From Streptomyces sp. L2 (GTDB taxonomy: Bacteria > Actinomycetota > Actinomycetes > Streptomycetales > Streptomycetaceae), in contig NZ_QBDT01000001.1 of NCBI RefSeq assembly GCF_004124325.1, forward strand, positions 3,038,001 to 3,102,000: DNA of 64,000 nt. The letters run 5' to 3'. The position numbers and the translations under genes are program-made. Below the pieces are notes generated by a model that was not told the DNA's origin, made no database searches, and was given only the letters and a program-made list of their open reading frames with translations. How positions within the stretch are numbered: the stretch's first letter is position 1; the number at the start of each line of letters is the position of its first letter. Of the stretch, positions 1-9,457 are shown in pieces.

Positions 1-232
1 AGTAGTCCTCAAGGGTGCGGCCGTTGATCTTCCACTTGCCGGAGCCCGGGATGATCCGGACGCGGGCGATGGCGTTCTTGCGGCGGCCCAGGCCGGCGGC
101 CGGCTGCGGCTCGCCGAAGTGGGAGGCCATGGACTCCGAGGTGTACTCGCCCTCGACGGGGACCTCGGACTCGGTGGTGTAGCTGTCGATGTCAAGCTCT
201 TCGAGCGGCTGCTCGGCAGTGGTCTCGGCCAC
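1..232 (-). CDS. rpsI: 30S ribosomal protein S9, N-terminal part (runs off the window)
   Basis: S9 is a small-subunit protein whose C-terminal tail reaches the P site; that tail lies beyond position 1. The 77 codons present begin at a GTG preceded by GAGGAG four bases upstream. About 50 acidic residues come first, then the conserved core begins with [20 protein letters not shown]. The acidic N-terminal extension is what I would expect for an actinobacterial S9. The gene lies 42 bases downstream of rplM on the same strand, the usual L13-S9 pair. Confidence 0.95.
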   Translation of the reverse strand, partial: MAETTAEQPLEELDIDSYTTESEVPVEGEYTSESMASHFGEPQPAAGLGRRKNAIARVRIIPGSGKWKINGRTLEDY

Positions 233-274
233 GATGCTCCTCAGATTCTCTTCAGTCTTAGGGGGTGGCCGGAC

Positions 275-718
275 TTACTGCGCGACCTGGGTGATCTCGA
301 ACGGCTGCGGCTGCTGCGCGCCGTGCGGGTGCTGGTCACCCTTGTAGACCTTCAGCTTCGAGAGCATCTGACGGCCCAGGGAGTTCTTCGGGAGCATGCC
401 CTTGACGGCCTTCTCGATTGCTTTCTCCGGGTTCTTGTCCAGCAGCTCGTCGTAGCGGACGGAGCGCAGACCGCCCGGGTAGCCGGAGTGGCGGTACGCC
501 ATCTTCTGGGTCCGCTTGTTGCCGGAGAGGTGCACCTTGTCGGCGTTGATGATGATGACGAAGTCACCGGTGTCGACGTGGGGCGCGTAGATCGGCTTGT
601 GCTTGCCGCGGAGAATGGAGGCCGTGGTGGAGGCCAGACGACCCAGGACGACGTCCTGAGCGTCGATGACGTGCCACTGGCGCGTCACATCGCCGGGCTT
701 GGGGCTGTACGTACGCAC
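275..718 (-). CDS. rplM: 50S ribosomal protein L13
   Basis: L13 binds 23S rRNA early in large-subunit assembly. The 147-residue product matches the family length and carries the conserved blocks [16 protein letters not shown] near the start and [20 protein letters not shown] in the middle. The start is GTG, with GAAGG about nine bases upstream. It is the first gene of the rplM-rpsI pair, separated from the other ribosomal clusters by truA and one membrane-protein gene. Confidence 0.97.
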   Translation of the reverse strand: MRTYSPKPGDVTRQWHVIDAQDVVLGRLASTTASILRGKHKPIYAPHVDTGDFVIIINADKVHLSGNKRTQKMAYRHSGYPGGLRSVRYDELLDKNPEKAIEKAVKGMLPKNSLGRQMLSKLKVYKGDQHPHGAQQPQPFEITQVAQ

Positions 719-1061
719 GGTTCGTAGCCTTCGCTTCGAGTGAATGGTCCTGAACAGGTCACCGAAACGATCACGACAGCCTTGACCGCACCGCGGTGAC
801 GCATACCGCGTGCTGGTCGCTGGTCATCGGCCCGGTGGACCGGTGTAAGGGCCCGTCCCGTGAGAATGAGCAAGCCAATACACAACGAAGCAGTAGGCTA
901 CCGGGCCGCCCCCGGACGGGTCAAAACGAGCCCCTCCGACATGTCCCCCGCATGTCACCGCCGTGCCCCCGGGAAGCCCGTCGACGCCCCACCGCCGGAC
1001 AAAGGCGGCATGCCGCCGGACGCGCACCAGCACCCCGCGCCCCCCGTCTAAGATGCGCCCC
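719..1061. other. Divergent intergenic region, rplM promoter side
   Basis: These 343 bases separate rplM (leftward) from a membrane-protein gene (rightward) and must hold promoters for both. I see no convincing gene: reading frames across it are short and lack family features. No hexamer pair was clear enough to name as a promoter. Confidence 0.5.
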
Positions 1062-1940
1062 ATGAGTTACGGGCAGGGGGGACCCCAGTCTCAGTGGGAT
1101 CCCTGGAAACCGAATTCCCAGCAGCAGCCGTGGAACAGCGGCGGCGACGACGGAACTCCGGACTGGGCCGCCCTCGCGGAGGCCTCGGAGACCCGGAACA
1201 AGCGCCGCAAGTGGCTGTTCATCGGCGGCGGCGCGCTGGCCACGATCGCGATCGGCACCGCCGTCGCGATGGCCGTCGTGTCCGCGAACGGCGACGACAC
1301 CGCCTCCGGCCGGCCCACCAACCTGCCCCCCAGCGCCGCCCTGCCCAGCGGCACGGCCTCGGCGCCGTCCTTCGCGCCCACCAGCGCCCCGCCCCCACTG
1401 GATCCGAAGGACTTCATATCCAGTGTGAAGAAGGACACCGCGCCGCTCGGCCCCACCACCCTCTTCCCCGGCACCCAGCTGACCATGAACAGCACGGTGT
1501 ACAAGAAGGGCGCCACGGCCGACACCAAGAACTGCGCCTCCGCCGCCAACGCCACCCTGCCGAAGGTTCTCACCGCCAACGGCTGTACCCGCCTGATCCG
1601 CGCCACGTACACCAAGGGCGACGTCGCGGTCACCGTCGGTGTCGCCGTCTTCGACACCGAGGCACAGGCGGCGAAGGCGAAGGCCCAGACCGACGACAAG
1701 AGCATCGTGCGCTCCCTGGCCGGCAAGGGCGTCAAGACGTTCTGCGACGGCGCCATCTGCCGCTCGACCCGCAACACCGTCGGCCGCTACGCCTACTTCA
1801 CGATCGCCGGCTTCACAGGCGGGCACAACGTCACCAAGAAGGACACCAAGGTGTTCTCGGCGGGCGACGACCTCCAGGAGTTCACCTTCCGCCAGATCTG
1901 GCGCCGCGGCCAGGCCCAGGCGTCGGCGGCGAGCCAGTAG
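1062..1940 (+). CDS. Conserved single-pass membrane protein of unknown function
   Basis: A 292-residue protein. It has a Gln/Pro/Trp-rich cytoplasmic N-terminus (residues 1-50, starting MSYGQGGPQSQWDPW), then basic residues RNKRRK and one hydrophobic segment (WLFIGGGALATIAIGTAVAM). A Pro/Ser/Ala-rich linker and a globular extracytoplasmic part with four cysteines follow. ATG at 1062 was chosen; an in-frame ATG three codons earlier is possible. It converges on truA with 13 bases between stops. The layout is that of an actinobacterial sensor-like or substrate-binding membrane protein, but I recognise no named domain. Confidence 0.85.
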   Translation: MSYGQGGPQSQWDPWKPNSQQQPWNSGGDDGTPDWAALAEASETRNKRRKWLFIGGGALATIAIGTAVAMAVVSANGDDTASGRPTNLPPSAALPSGTASAPSFAPTSAPPPLDPKDFISSVKKDTAPLGPTTLFPGTQLTMNSTVYKKGATADTKNCASAANATLPKVLTANGCTRLIRATYTKGDVAVTVGVAVFDTEAQAAKAKAQTDDKSIVRSLAGKGVKTFCDGAICRSTRNTVGRYAYFTIAGFTGGHNVTKKDTKVFSAGDDLQEFTFRQIWRRGQAQASAASQ

Positions 1941-1953
1941 CGCGCTCTCCCTC

Positions 1954-2808
1954 TCAGCAGCACCCCGCCGACGGCAGCGAGCGCTTGTTCCGGGCCTCCT
2001 TGTTCCGGGCCGCCAGCAGTTCGTCGGCGGGGTAGCCGACCTCCTCCAGGGTCAGCCCGTGCGGTCGTACGACATGCACGGCCGAGTCCCGGACCCCCGC
2101 GGCCAGCACCTTTCCGGGCCACTCCGGTCCCCTGTGCCCGTCGCCCACGAACAGCAGCGCGCCGATGAGCGAGCGCACCATGTTGTGACAGAACGCGTCG
2201 GCACGCACCGTCGCGGTGACGATCCCGTCCTCGCCCCGCACCAGGCTCAGCTCCTGCAGCGTCCGGATGGTCGTCGCGCCCTCGCGCTTCTTGCAGTACG
2301 CGGCGAAGTCGTGCTCCCCGAGCAGCGCCCGCGCGGCCTCGTTCATGGCGTCGACGTCCAGCGGCCAGTCGTGCCACAGGACGTGGTTGCGCAGGATGGG
2401 GTCGACACCACCGGGGTTGTCGGTGACCCGGTACGCGTACCGGCGCCACACGGCGGAGAACCGCGCGTTGAACCCGCTCGGCGCCGGCCCGAGGGCCCAC
2501 ACCCGCACATCCCTCGGCAACCGCCCGGCCAGCCGCTTGAGCAGCTTCTGGTTGTGCTCCCGCCACACCGCCTCGGGCAGGTCGACGTGCGCCACCTGGC
2601 CCCGCGCGTGCACCCCGGCGTCCGTCCGCCCGGCCACGGTCAGCTCATACGTCTCCCGCGACCGCGTCACCGTCCGCAGGGCGTCCTCGATCTCCCCCTG
2701 CACGGTCCGCTTCCCCCCGGCCTGCTTGGCCCAGCCATGGAAGTCACTACCGTCGTACGACACATCGAGTCGAACCCGAACCCACCCGGGCGCTGCTTCA
2801 TCACTCAC
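1954..2808 (-). CDS. truA: tRNA pseudouridine(38-40) synthase TruA
   Basis: TruA converts uridine to pseudouridine at positions 38-40 of the tRNA anticodon arm. The 284-residue protein has the family start [18 protein letters not shown] and the catalytic-aspartate motif [16 protein letters not shown], followed by [16 protein letters not shown] and the C-terminal [17 protein letters not shown]. It lies downstream of rplQ behind a strong hairpin, so it may be transcribed partly by read-through. The location after the alpha operon is standard in actinobacteria. Confidence 0.96.
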   Translation of the reverse strand: MSDEAAPGWVRVRLDVSYDGSDFHGWAKQAGGKRTVQGEIEDALRTVTRSRETYELTVAGRTDAGVHARGQVAHVDLPEAVWREHNQKLLKRLAGRLPRDVRVWALGPAPSGFNARFSAVWRRYAYRVTDNPGGVDPILRNHVLWHDWPLDVDAMNEAARALLGEHDFAAYCKKREGATTIRTLQELSLVRGEDGIVTATVRADAFCHNMVRSLIGALLFVGDGHRGPEWPGKVLAAGVRDSAVHVVRPHGLTLEEVGYPADELLAARNKEARNKRSLPSAGCC

Positions 2809-2831
2809 GCGTGAATCCTCTCAGGTACAGC

Positions 2832-2871
2832 GAAGCGGGCCCGCTCCCCTTTCAGGGAACGGGCCCGCTTC
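2832..2871 (-). terminator. Hairpin after rplQ
   Basis: A perfect 12-bp inverted repeat (arms 2832-2843 and 2860-2871, GAAGCGGGCCCG and its complement) with further pairing in the loop lies 12 bases past the rplQ stop. No U-tract follows, which is common for Streptomyces terminators. Confidence 0.85.
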
Positions 2872-2882
2872 CAGGAAGCGCC

Positions 2883-3368
2883 TTACGCGTCCTTGGACTC
2901 CTCGGCCGGAGCCTCGGTCGCCTCGGTCGACTCGACCTTGGCCTCCTCGGCCTCCTTGACCGCACGCTTGGTGGCGGCCTCGGCCTCACCCGTCGCCTGC
3001 TGGGCGACCGTCAGCGCCTCGACCAGCTCGATGACGGCCATGGGCGCGTTGTCGCCACGGCGGTTACCGATCTTGGTGATGCGGGTGTAGCCACCGGGAC
3101 GGTTCTCGTAGCGCGGGCCGATCTCGGTGAAGAGCGTGTGGACGACGCTCTTGTCCGTGATCACCTGGAGCACCTGACGGCGGTTGTGAAGGTCGCCCTT
3201 CTTCGCCTTGGTGACCAGACGCTCGGCGTACGGACGCAAGCGGCGCGCCTTCGCCTCGGTGGTGGTGATACGGCCGTGCTCGAAGAGGCTCTTCGCGAGG
3301 TTCGCGAGGAGCAGCTTCTCGTGCGCGGCACTGCCGCCCAGACGGGCACCCTTGGTGGGCTTCGGCAT
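2883..3368 (-). CDS. rplQ: 50S ribosomal protein L17
   Basis: The 161-residue product has the L17 core ([20 protein letters not shown], then [20 protein letters not shown]) in residues 1-115. A roughly 45-residue Ala/Glu-rich tail follows, ending EESKDA; such tails are common in actinobacterial L17. It is the last gene of the alpha operon, 192 bases after rpoA. That gap carries a copy of the dispersed 29-bp repeat. Confidence 0.97.
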   Translation of the reverse strand: MPKPTKGARLGGSAAHEKLLLANLAKSLFEHGRITTTEAKARRLRPYAERLVTKAKKGDLHNRRQVLQVITDKSVVHTLFTEIGPRYENRPGGYTRITKIGNRRGDNAPMAVIELVEALTVAQQATGEAEAATKRAVKEAEEAKVESTEATEAPAEESKDA

Positions 3369-3490
3369 GGTGATTCTCCTAGGTGTCTGCCCCGGCCGTA
3401 TCAGGTACCGAGGTCAGTATCCGAGCAGGCGGTCGCCCGTCGGAGATCCGGGGCGCCCTTTCAAGCGCCCCGGAGGATCCGCGCCCCAAA

Positions 3491-3519
3491 GGGGCGCGGG
3501 GAACTGCGCGACCAGCCAC
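3491..3519 (+). repeat. Dispersed 29-bp repeat, copy 1
   Basis: This starts GGGGCGCGGGGAACTGCGCG and continues ACCAGCCAC. The same 29 bases occur at 6376-6404 (inverted) and 47388-47416, and with one change near the 3' end at 59594-59622. This copy lies between rpoA and rplQ. Confidence 0.85.
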
Positions 3520-3560
3520 AGCGGGCCCGCAGCCACAGAACCGGCCTCCTCGCGGAGCGC

Positions 3561-4583
3561 TCAGTACTGCTCGGTCTCGACGAACCCGGCGTCCGCGTCG
3601 TCGTCCGCGCCGAAGGCGTCCGCCGCGGCGGTCGGGTCGAACCCGGGAGGCGAGTCCTTCAGCGCCAGGCCCATACCCGCCAGCTTCGCCTTGACCTCGT
3701 CGATGGACTTCGCACCGAAGTTGCGGATGTCCAGCAGGTCGGCCTCGCTGCGCGCGACCAGCTCACCCACGGAGTGGATGCCCTCACGCTTGAGGCAGTT
3801 GTACGACCGAACGGTGAGCTCCAGCTCCTCGATCGGCAGCGCCAGGTCGGCGGCCAGGGCGGCGTCCGTGGGGGACGGGCCCATGTCGATGCCCTCGGCG
3901 TCGATGTTCAGCTCGCGGGCGAGACCGAACAGCTCAACCAGGGTCTTGCCGGCGGAAGCCATGGCGTCACGCGGACGCATCGCCTGCTTGGTCTCGACGT
4001 CGACGATCAGCTTGTCGAAGTCGGTGCGCTGCTCGACACGCGTGGCCTCGACCTTGTACGTGACCTTGAGGACCGGCGAGTAGATCGAGTCGACCGGGAT
4101 ACGGCCGATCTCCTGGCCGACCTGCTTGTTCTGCACGGCGGAGACGTAGCCGCGACCGCGCTCGACGGTCAGCTCCATCTCCAGCTTGCCCTTGCCGTTG
4201 AGCGTGGCGAGGACGAGGTCGGGGTTGTGCACCTCGACACCGGCCGGGGGCGCGATGTCCGCGGCGGTGACCAGACCCGGGCCCTGCTTGCGCAGGTACA
4301 TCACGACCGGCTCGTCGTGCTCCGAGGAGACGACCAGCTGCTTGATGTTGAGGATCAGGTCGGTGACGTCCTCCTTGACGCCCGGCACGGTGGTGAACTC
4401 GTGCAGGACACCGTCGATGCGGATGGACGTGACCGCCGCACCCGGGATCGAGGAGAGGAGCGTACGGCGCAGGGAGTTGCCGAGGGTGTAGCCGAAGCCC
4501 GGCTCCAGCGGCTCGATCACGAACCGGGAGCGGAACTCGTCGACGACCTCTTCGGTCAACGAGGGACGCTGAGCGATCAGCAT
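3561..4583 (-). CDS. rpoA: DNA-directed RNA polymerase alpha subunit
   Basis: A 340-residue protein. The N-terminal assembly domain (about 1-230) starts [13 protein letters not shown] and includes [20 protein letters not shown]. The C-terminal DNA-binding domain (about 250-320) includes [19 protein letters not shown] and [15 protein letters not shown], then an acidic tail follows. Alpha dimerises to seed polymerase assembly, and its C-terminal domain contacts UP elements and activators. It is 127 bases downstream of rpsK, with a perfect hairpin in the gap. rpsD, which precedes rpoA in many bacteria, is absent here. Confidence 0.98.
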   Translation of the reverse strand: MLIAQRPSLTEEVVDEFRSRFVIEPLEPGFGYTLGNSLRRTLLSSIPGAAVTSIRIDGVLHEFTTVPGVKEDVTDLILNIKQLVVSSEHDEPVVMYLRKQGPGLVTAADIAPPAGVEVHNPDLVLATLNGKGKLEMELTVERGRGYVSAVQNKQVGQEIGRIPVDSIYSPVLKVTYKVEATRVEQRTDFDKLIVDVETKQAMRPRDAMASAGKTLVELFGLARELNIDAEGIDMGPSPTDAALAADLALPIEELELTVRSYNCLKREGIHSVGELVARSEADLLDIRNFGAKSIDEVKAKLAGMGLALKDSPPGFDPTAAADAFGADDDADAGFVETEQY

Positions 4584-4649
4584 GTGTGGATCAGATCCTT
4601 CAGTCAGGGGCGCCCGCTATTTGACGCCCGACTCTGTACTGCAAGGGTA

Positions 4650-4686
4650 CGGGCGGTACGACCCGTTCATGCAGTCGTACCGCCCG
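4650..4686 (-). terminator. Perfect hairpin between rpsK and rpoA
   Basis: Arms 4650-4662 and 4674-4686 pair over 13 bp (GTCGTACCGCCC core) around an 11-base loop, starting about 25 bases after the rpsK stop. It could be a partial terminator setting the S11:RpoA ratio or an mRNA-stabilising structure. Confidence 0.7.
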
Positions 4687-4710
4687 GAAAGCCCTGAAAC
4701 AGCCGGTGCC

Positions 4711-5115
4711 TCAGACGCGACGGCGCTTCGGCGGGCGGCAGCCGTTGTGCGGGGTCGGGGTGACGTCCTGGATGGAGCCGACCTCGAGACCGGTCGCCTG
4801 GAGCGAACGGATCGCGGTCTCACGACCGGAACCCGGGCCCTTCACGAACACGTCGACCTTGCGCATGCCGTGCTCCTGGGCGCGGCGGGCGGCCGACTCG
4901 GCGGCCATCTGCGCGGCGAACGGCGTGGACTTCCGGGAGCCCTTGAAGCCGACGTGGCCGGCGGAGGCCCAGGAGATCACGTTGCCCGACGGGTCCGTGA
5001 TGGAGACGATCGTGTTGTTGAACGTGCTCTTGATGTGCGCGTGGCCGTGAGCGACGTTCTTCTTTTCCTTGCGGCGCACCTTCTTGGCAGCGCCCTGACG
5101 ACCCTTGGGGGGCAT
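4711..5115 (-). CDS. rpsK: 30S ribosomal protein S11
   Basis: A 134-residue S11, part of the platform near the E site. Typical blocks are [20 protein letters not shown] near residue 25, [17 protein letters not shown], and the basic C-terminus [18 protein letters not shown]. It is 65 bases downstream of rpsM in the alpha operon. Confidence 0.98.
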   Translation of the reverse strand: MPPKGRQGAAKKVRRKEKKNVAHGHAHIKSTFNNTIVSITDPSGNVISWASAGHVGFKGSRKSTPFAAQMAAESAARRAQEHGMRKVDVFVKGPGSGRETAIRSLQATGLEVGSIQDVTPTPHNGCRPPKRRRV

Positions 5116-5180
5116 CCTTTAACTCCTACGGGAGGTGGTCGGTCCTACAGCGAAGACCGTGGACAGAGGTCCGCTGCGGA

Positions 5181-5561
5181 CTACTTCTTGCCCGGCTTCT
5201 TCTTGCCGGCGATGGCGCGACGCGGGCCCTTGCGGGTACGAGCGTTGGTGCTGGTGCGCTGACCGCGGACGGGCAGACCGCGACGGTGACGGAGACCCTG
5301 GTAGCAGCCGATCTCGACCTTGCGGCGGATGTCGGCCTGGATCTCGCGACGGAGGTCACCCTCGGTCTTGATGTTGTTGTCGACGTACTCGCGGATCGCG
5401 ACGAGCTGCTCCTCGGAGAGGTCGCGAACGCGGGTGTTCGGGTCGACGCCGGTCGCTGCCAGCGTCGCCTGCGAGAGGGTCCGGCCGATGCCGAACACGT
5501 AGGTGAGGGCGACCTCCACACGCTTTTCGCGCGGGATGTCAACACCGGAAACGCGTGCCAT
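5181..5561 (-). CDS. rpsM: 30S ribosomal protein S13
   Basis: A 126-residue S13 of the 30S head, contacting P-site tRNA and the B1 bridges. Recognised by [20 protein letters not shown], the helix-hairpin-helix region, and the [19 protein letters not shown] block before the lysine-rich tail. It opens the alpha-operon section, 212 bases after rpmJ; that gap contains two hairpins. Confidence 0.98.
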   Translation of the reverse strand: MARVSGVDIPREKRVEVALTYVFGIGRTLSQATLAATGVDPNTRVRDLSEEQLVAIREYVDNNIKTEGDLRREIQADIRRKVEIGCYQGLRHRRGLPVRGQRTSTNARTRKGPRRAIAGKKKPGKK

Positions 5562-5652
5562 TCAATGGCTCCTGGTGATCTTCGGAGGTCTTCCACAGAA
5601 CCGGCTCCCGGCCGCCGGCCTCTCCTTTTCGAAGAGTTGGTACGGCCCGGGT

Positions 5653-5694
5653 CCCCGGCCTCCGAGCCGGGGGTGTCTGGCGATCACTCGCCAG
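5653..5694 (-). promoter_or_regulatory. Two tandem hairpins in the rpmJ-rpsM gap
   Basis: CCCCGGC/GCCGGGG (5653-5659 with 5666-5672) and CTGGCGA/TCGCCAG (5677-5683 with 5688-5694) are 7-bp perfect stems with 6- and 4-base loops. They may mark a terminator or a leader structure upstream of rpsM; no promoter hexamers were confidently seen. Confidence 0.5.
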
Positions 5695-5773
5695 GGTTCT
5701 GCGTATGAACATATTCAGCTCGCGTCGCGCGAATCTCTGCGATAGAGGTGCAGAGGGTGCGGTCGGTCGTGCG

Positions 5774-5887
5774 TCAGCCCTGGCGCTGCTTGTGGCGCGG
5801 GTTCTCGCAGATGACCATGACCCGACCGTGACGGCGGATCACCCTGCACTTGTCGCAGATCTTCTTGACGCTCGGCTTGACCTTCAT
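5774..5887 (-). CDS. rpmJ: 50S ribosomal protein L36, zinc-binding type
   Basis: A 37-residue protein starting [19 protein letters not shown] and ending RHKQRQG. Residues Cys11, Cys14, Cys27 and His32 form the zinc ribbon, so this is the zinc-containing (C+) form. It lies between infA and rpsM, its usual place. ATG at 5887 follows a GGAGAACCTCACCA stretch carrying the ribosome-binding site. Confidence 0.97.
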   Translation of the reverse strand: MKVKPSVKKICDKCRVIRRHGRVMVICENPRHKQRQG

Positions 5888-5946
5888 TGGTGAGGTTCTC
5901 CGGGTCAGTGCCATCGCTCCGGCGGATGCCGGGGCGCGGGCAAGAT

Positions 5947-6168
5947 CTACTTGTAGCGGTAGACGATCCGGCCACGCGTCAGGTCGTACGGAGACAGCTC
6001 CACCACGACCCGGTCGTCAGGGAGGATGCGGATGTAGTGCATGCGCATCTTGCCGCTGATGTGTGCCAGGACCTGGTGGCCGTTCTGGAGCTCGACCTTG
6101 AACATGGCGTTCGGCAGAGACTCGACGACAGTGCCCTCGATCTCGATGGCACCTTGCTTCTTGGCCAC
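5947..6168 (-). CDS. infA: Translation initiation factor IF-1
   Basis: A 73-residue S1/OB-fold factor that occupies the 30S A site during initiation. The GTG start gives [20 protein letters not shown], matching the family exactly; an upstream in-frame ATG at 6246 would add an unrelated 26-residue leader and was rejected. The body includes [26 protein letters not shown] sequence about 104 bases upstream (6272-6277) resembles a -10 box without a clear -35 partner. Confidence 0.97.
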   Translation of the reverse strand: MAKKQGAIEIEGTVVESLPNAMFKVELQNGHQVLAHISGKMRMHYIRILPDDRVVVELSPYDLTRGRIVYRYK

Positions 6169-6375
6169 GCTTCGCCCTTCGAATCGACTACCTTGATCGA
6201 CTCTCGGGCGTTCCCTCTTTCCCCTTGACGGGGAGCATGCGGACATGCGGGTGCACGAGAGCCGACGAGTCAGTCTACGTCAGCGCACCCGGAAACACGA
6301 ATCGAGGGATTCTGCCCTGCGGCGGAGATCCCTAAGCACACCGCCGGCGCATGGGGACGGATCTTGCGGTCGCGT

Positions 6376-6404
6376 GTGGCTGGTCGCGCAGTTCCCCGCG
6401 CCCC
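6376..6404 (-). repeat. Dispersed 29-bp repeat, copy 2 (inverted)
   Basis: An exact inverted copy of the element at 3491-3519. It begins one base beyond the map stop codon, so the 3' end of the map message would carry it. Confidence 0.85.
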
Positions 6405-6405
6405 T

Positions 6406-7245
6406 TCAGGGCGCCAGCGGATCCGGAGCGGCCGTGATGCCCATCTCCGCCAGCTTCGCCTTGCCGCCGTCGGGAGCCGTGAGCACCAGGGGACCCTCCG
6501 GCGTCAGCGCGACCGAGTGCTCCCAGTGGGAGGACCAGGTGCCGTCGGTGGTGATGACCGTCCACTCGTCCGACAGGACTTCCGTGCGCGGGGTGCCGAG
6601 GGAGACCATCGGCTCGATCGCGAGGCAGAAGCCGGGGACCAGCTTGGGACCCTTGCCGCGGCGGCGGTCGACGTAGTTCAGCAGATGCGGGTCCATGTGC
6701 ATCTCGGTGCCGATGCCGTGGCCGCCGTAGTCCTCGATGATCCCGTACTTGCCGCCGCCCGGCTTCGGCTGGCGGCGGATGTACGTCTCGACGGCGCGGG
6801 AGATGTCGACCAGGCGGTTGCCCTGCTTCATGGCCGCGATGCCGGCCCACATCGACTCCTCGGTCACCCGCGACAGCTCGACCAGCTCCGGAGCGTGACC
6901 GGAGCCCACGAAGGCCGTGTAAGCGGCGTCGCCGTGCCAGCCGTCGATGACCGCGCCGCAGTCGATGGAGATGATGTCGCCGTCCTTGAGGACGACCTCG
7001 TCGGACGGGATGCCGTGGACGACGACCTCGTTCACGGAGGTGCAGATGGTGGCGGGGAAGCCGCCGTAACCGAGGAAGTTCGGCTTGGCGCCGTGCTCGT
7101 CGAGGACCTTGCGGGCGACCTGGTCCAGGTCCTTGGTGCTGGCGCCGGGCACCGCCGCCTCCCGGGTGGCCGCGTGGATCGCGGCGACGACCAGCCCCGC
7201 CCTGCGCATCGTGGCGATCTGCTCGGGGCTCTTGATCTGCACCAT
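6406..7245 (-). CDS. map: Type I methionine aminopeptidase
   Basis: Removes the initiator methionine from nascent proteins. The 279-residue protein has the metal-ligand motifs in order: SIDCGAVIDGWHGDAAYTAF (two Asp), GGHGIGTEMH (His), FCLAIEPMVSLG (Glu) and a final Glu in the WSSHWEHSVALT region. Start MVQIKSPEQIATMRRAG is typical. It lies 99 bases downstream of adk behind a hairpin, the usual secY-adk-map-infA order. Confidence 0.97.
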   Translation of the reverse strand: MVQIKSPEQIATMRRAGLVVAAIHAATREAAVPGASTKDLDQVARKVLDEHGAKPNFLGYGGFPATICTSVNEVVVHGIPSDEVVLKDGDIISIDCGAVIDGWHGDAAYTAFVGSGHAPELVELSRVTEESMWAGIAAMKQGNRLVDISRAVETYIRRQPKPGGGKYGIIEDYGGHGIGTEMHMDPHLLNYVDRRRGKGPKLVPGFCLAIEPMVSLGTPRTEVLSDEWTVITTDGTWSSHWEHSVALTPEGPLVLTAPDGGKAKLAEMGITAAPDPLAP

Positions 7246-7300
7246 GGGGGGCCTGCGCTCTCCGTCACTCAGGTCGGCTGGGTTACCTACACAACACTAC

Positions 7301-7330
7301 GGCCGCGGCGCCCCGGAGGGCACCGCGGCC
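7301..7330 (-). terminator. Hairpin between adk and map
   Basis: GGCCGCGG/CCGCGGCC arms (7301-7308, 7323-7330) extend by four more pairs after one C-A mismatch, closing a 4-base loop. It begins about 14 bases past the adk stop. Confidence 0.6.
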
Positions 7331-7344
7331 GGAAGGACCGCGAT

Positions 7345-8010
7345 CTACTTGTTCTCGGCCTTCTCGCGCTTGAGCGCCTCCAGCGCCCGCTGCGTGATCT
7401 CGTCCACCGGGCCGAGGGAGGAGATCGTCACGACCAGGCCCTGCGACTTGTAGTAGTCGATGATCGGCTCGGTCTGCGTGTGGTAGACCTCCAGCCGCGT
7501 GCGGACCGTGTCCTCGGAGTCGTCGTCGCGCTGGTACAGCTCGCCGCCGCAGACGTCGCAGACGCCGTTCTTCTTCGGCGGGCTGTACGTCACGTGGAAG
7601 ACGTGGGAGGAGTCGTTGCGGCAGATGCGCCGGCCGGCGATCCGCTTGACGACCTCGTCCTCCGGGACCTCCAGGTCCAGCACCGCGTCGACCTTGATGC
7701 CCTCGGTCTCCAGCAGCGCGTCCAGCGCCTCGGCCTGCTTCACGTTGCGCGGGAAGCCGTCGAGGAGGAAGCCGCCCTCGGCGTCCGGCTGCTCCATGCG
7801 GTCCTTGGCCATGGCGATGGTCACCTCGTCCGGGACGAGGTTGCCGGCGTCCATGTAGGACTTCGCGAGCTTGCCCAGCTCGGTCTGCCGGCTGATGTTG
7901 GCCCGGAACAGGTCGCCCGTGGAGATGTGCGGGATGGCCAGCTGCTCAGCGAGGCGGACGGCTTGCGTTCCCTTACCGGCACCCGGCGGCCCGACGAGGA
8001 CGATACGCAT
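7345..8010 (-). CDS. adk: Adenylate kinase
   Basis: Interconverts ATP plus AMP with 2 ADP. The 221-residue protein has the P-loop GPPGAGKGTQ at residues 7-16, the NMP-binding segment HISTGDLFRANI, and the LID beginning RRICRNDSSHVFH. The LID has a CDVC pair (NGVCDVCGGEL), suggesting the zinc-type LID. Its ATG overlaps the secY TGA by one base (TGATG), implying coupled translation. Confidence 0.97.
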   Translation of the reverse strand: MRIVLVGPPGAGKGTQAVRLAEQLAIPHISTGDLFRANISRQTELGKLAKSYMDAGNLVPDEVTIAMAKDRMEQPDAEGGFLLDGFPRNVKQAEALDALLETEGIKVDAVLDLEVPEDEVVKRIAGRRICRNDSSHVFHVTYSPPKKNGVCDVCGGELYQRDDDSEDTVRTRLEVYHTQTEPIIDYYKSQGLVVTISSLGPVDEITQRALEALKREKAENK

Positions 8011-9323
8011 CAGCGGAGGAACCCTTCGTAATTGCGCTGCTGGAGCTGGCTCTCGATCTGCTTCACGGTCTCGAGGCCGACACCCACGATGATGAGGATG
8101 CTGGTCCCGCCGAACGGGAAGTTCTGGTTCGCGTTGAAGCCCACCAACGCCATTGTCGGCACGAGAGCGATCACACCCAGATACAGCGAACCCGGCCAGG
8201 TGATCCGGTTGAGCACGTAGCTCAGGTACTCAGCGGTCGGTCGGCCAGCCCGGATGCCCGGGATGAAGCCACCATACTTCTTCATGTTGTCGGCGACTTC
8301 TTCGGGGTTGAAGGAGATCGCCACGTAGAAGAACGTGAAGAACACGATGAGCAAGAAGTACGTAACGATGTAAACCGGGTGATCGCCCTTGGTCAGGTTC
8401 GTCGTGACCCATTGCTTCCAGCCCGAATTACCGCCCGCGAACTGCGCCACCAATGCCGGGATGTAGAGCAGCGACGAGGCGAAGATGACCGGAATCACAC
8501 CGGCCTGGTTCACCTTGAGCGGGATGTACGTGGACGTACCGCCGTAGGAACGGCGACCGATCATGCGCTTCGCGTACTGCACCGGAACGCGGCGCTGGGC
8601 CTGCTCGACGAAGACGACCAGCCCGACCATGACCAGGCCGACGATGATGACCGTGCCGAACTCGATCCAGCCGCCGGCCAGCGTGCCCTGCTTCTTGATC
8701 GCCCACAGCGCGGACGGGAACGTCGCCGCGATCGAGATGAACATCAGGATCGACATGCCGTTGCCGATGCCCCGGTCGGTGACCAGCTCACCGAGCCACA
8801 TGACCACACACGTACCGGCGGTCATGCAGACCACCATGGTGATCGTGGTGAAGATCGACTGGTTCGGGACGATGCTGGGGGCGGCCGAGCAGCCGTTGAA
8901 CAGCGCACCGCTGCGAGCCGTGGCCACCAGGCCGGTGCCCTGCAGGATGGCGAGCGCCACCGTCAGGTACCGCGTGTACTGCGTGATCTTCGTCGTACCC
9001 GCCTGGCCCTCCTTCTTGAGGGCTTCCAGGCGCGGGATGACCACGGTCAGCAGCTGCAGGATGATGCTCGCCGTGATGTACGGCATGATGCCGAGCGCGA
9101 ACACCGTGATCTGGAGCAACGCGCCGCCGCTGAACATGTTGACGAGGCCGAAGAGACCGGTGTTGGCCCCCGCCTCGTTGACACACGTCTGGACGGCCTT
9201 GTAGTTGACGCCGGGGATCGGAATGTGGGTACCGAGCCGGTAGACCACGATGATGAACAGCGTGAAGAGCAGCTTCTTGCGCAGGTCGGGCGTCCTGAAC
9301 GCCCGGGCGAAGCCGGTAAGCAC
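8010..9323 (-). CDS. secY: Protein translocase subunit SecY
   Basis: The 437-residue channel subunit of SecYEG, expected to span the membrane ten times. Recognised by LRKKLLFTLFIIVVYRLGTH at the N-terminus, the second helix region with INMFSGG-like LVNMFSGGALLQITVFALGI, the cytoplasmic loop AQRRVPVQYAKRMIGRR, and the C-terminal YEGFLR. It follows rplO at 202 bases, a gap with a strong hairpin, and is coupled to adk. Confidence 0.98.
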   Translation of the reverse strand: MLTGFARAFRTPDLRKKLLFTLFIIVVYRLGTHIPIPGVNYKAVQTCVNEAGANTGLFGLVNMFSGGALLQITVFALGIMPYITASIILQLLTVVIPRLEALKKEGQAGTTKITQYTRYLTVALAILQGTGLVATARSGALFNGCSAAPSIVPNQSIFTTITMVVCMTAGTCVVMWLGELVTDRGIGNGMSILMFISIAATFPSALWAIKKQGTLAGGWIEFGTVIIVGLVMVGLVVFVEQAQRRVPVQYAKRMIGRRSYGGTSTYIPLKVNQAGVIPVIFASSLLYIPALVAQFAGGNSGWKQWVTTNLTKGDHPVYIVTYFLLIVFFTFFYVAISFNPEEVADNMKKYGGFIPGIRAGRPTAEYLSYVLNRITWPGSLYLGVIALVPTMALVGFNANQNFPFGGTSILIIVGVGLETVKQIESQLQQRNYEGFLR

Positions 9324-9457
9324 GGTGCCTCCTGCGACCCCCGCGCACGTGCGTCAAGGGTGACGGTCTTGAGGTTCGACGAATGACGACGGACGAAATA
9401 CGAAACAGAACAGTGCAGGCCACCTTACCGGCGACACTGCCCCCCTAGGAACGACCA

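Noticed and set aside
4584..4710. Looked for rpsD between rpsK and rpoA
   Set aside because: The gap is only 127 bases and carries a hairpin. rpsD must be elsewhere in the genome.
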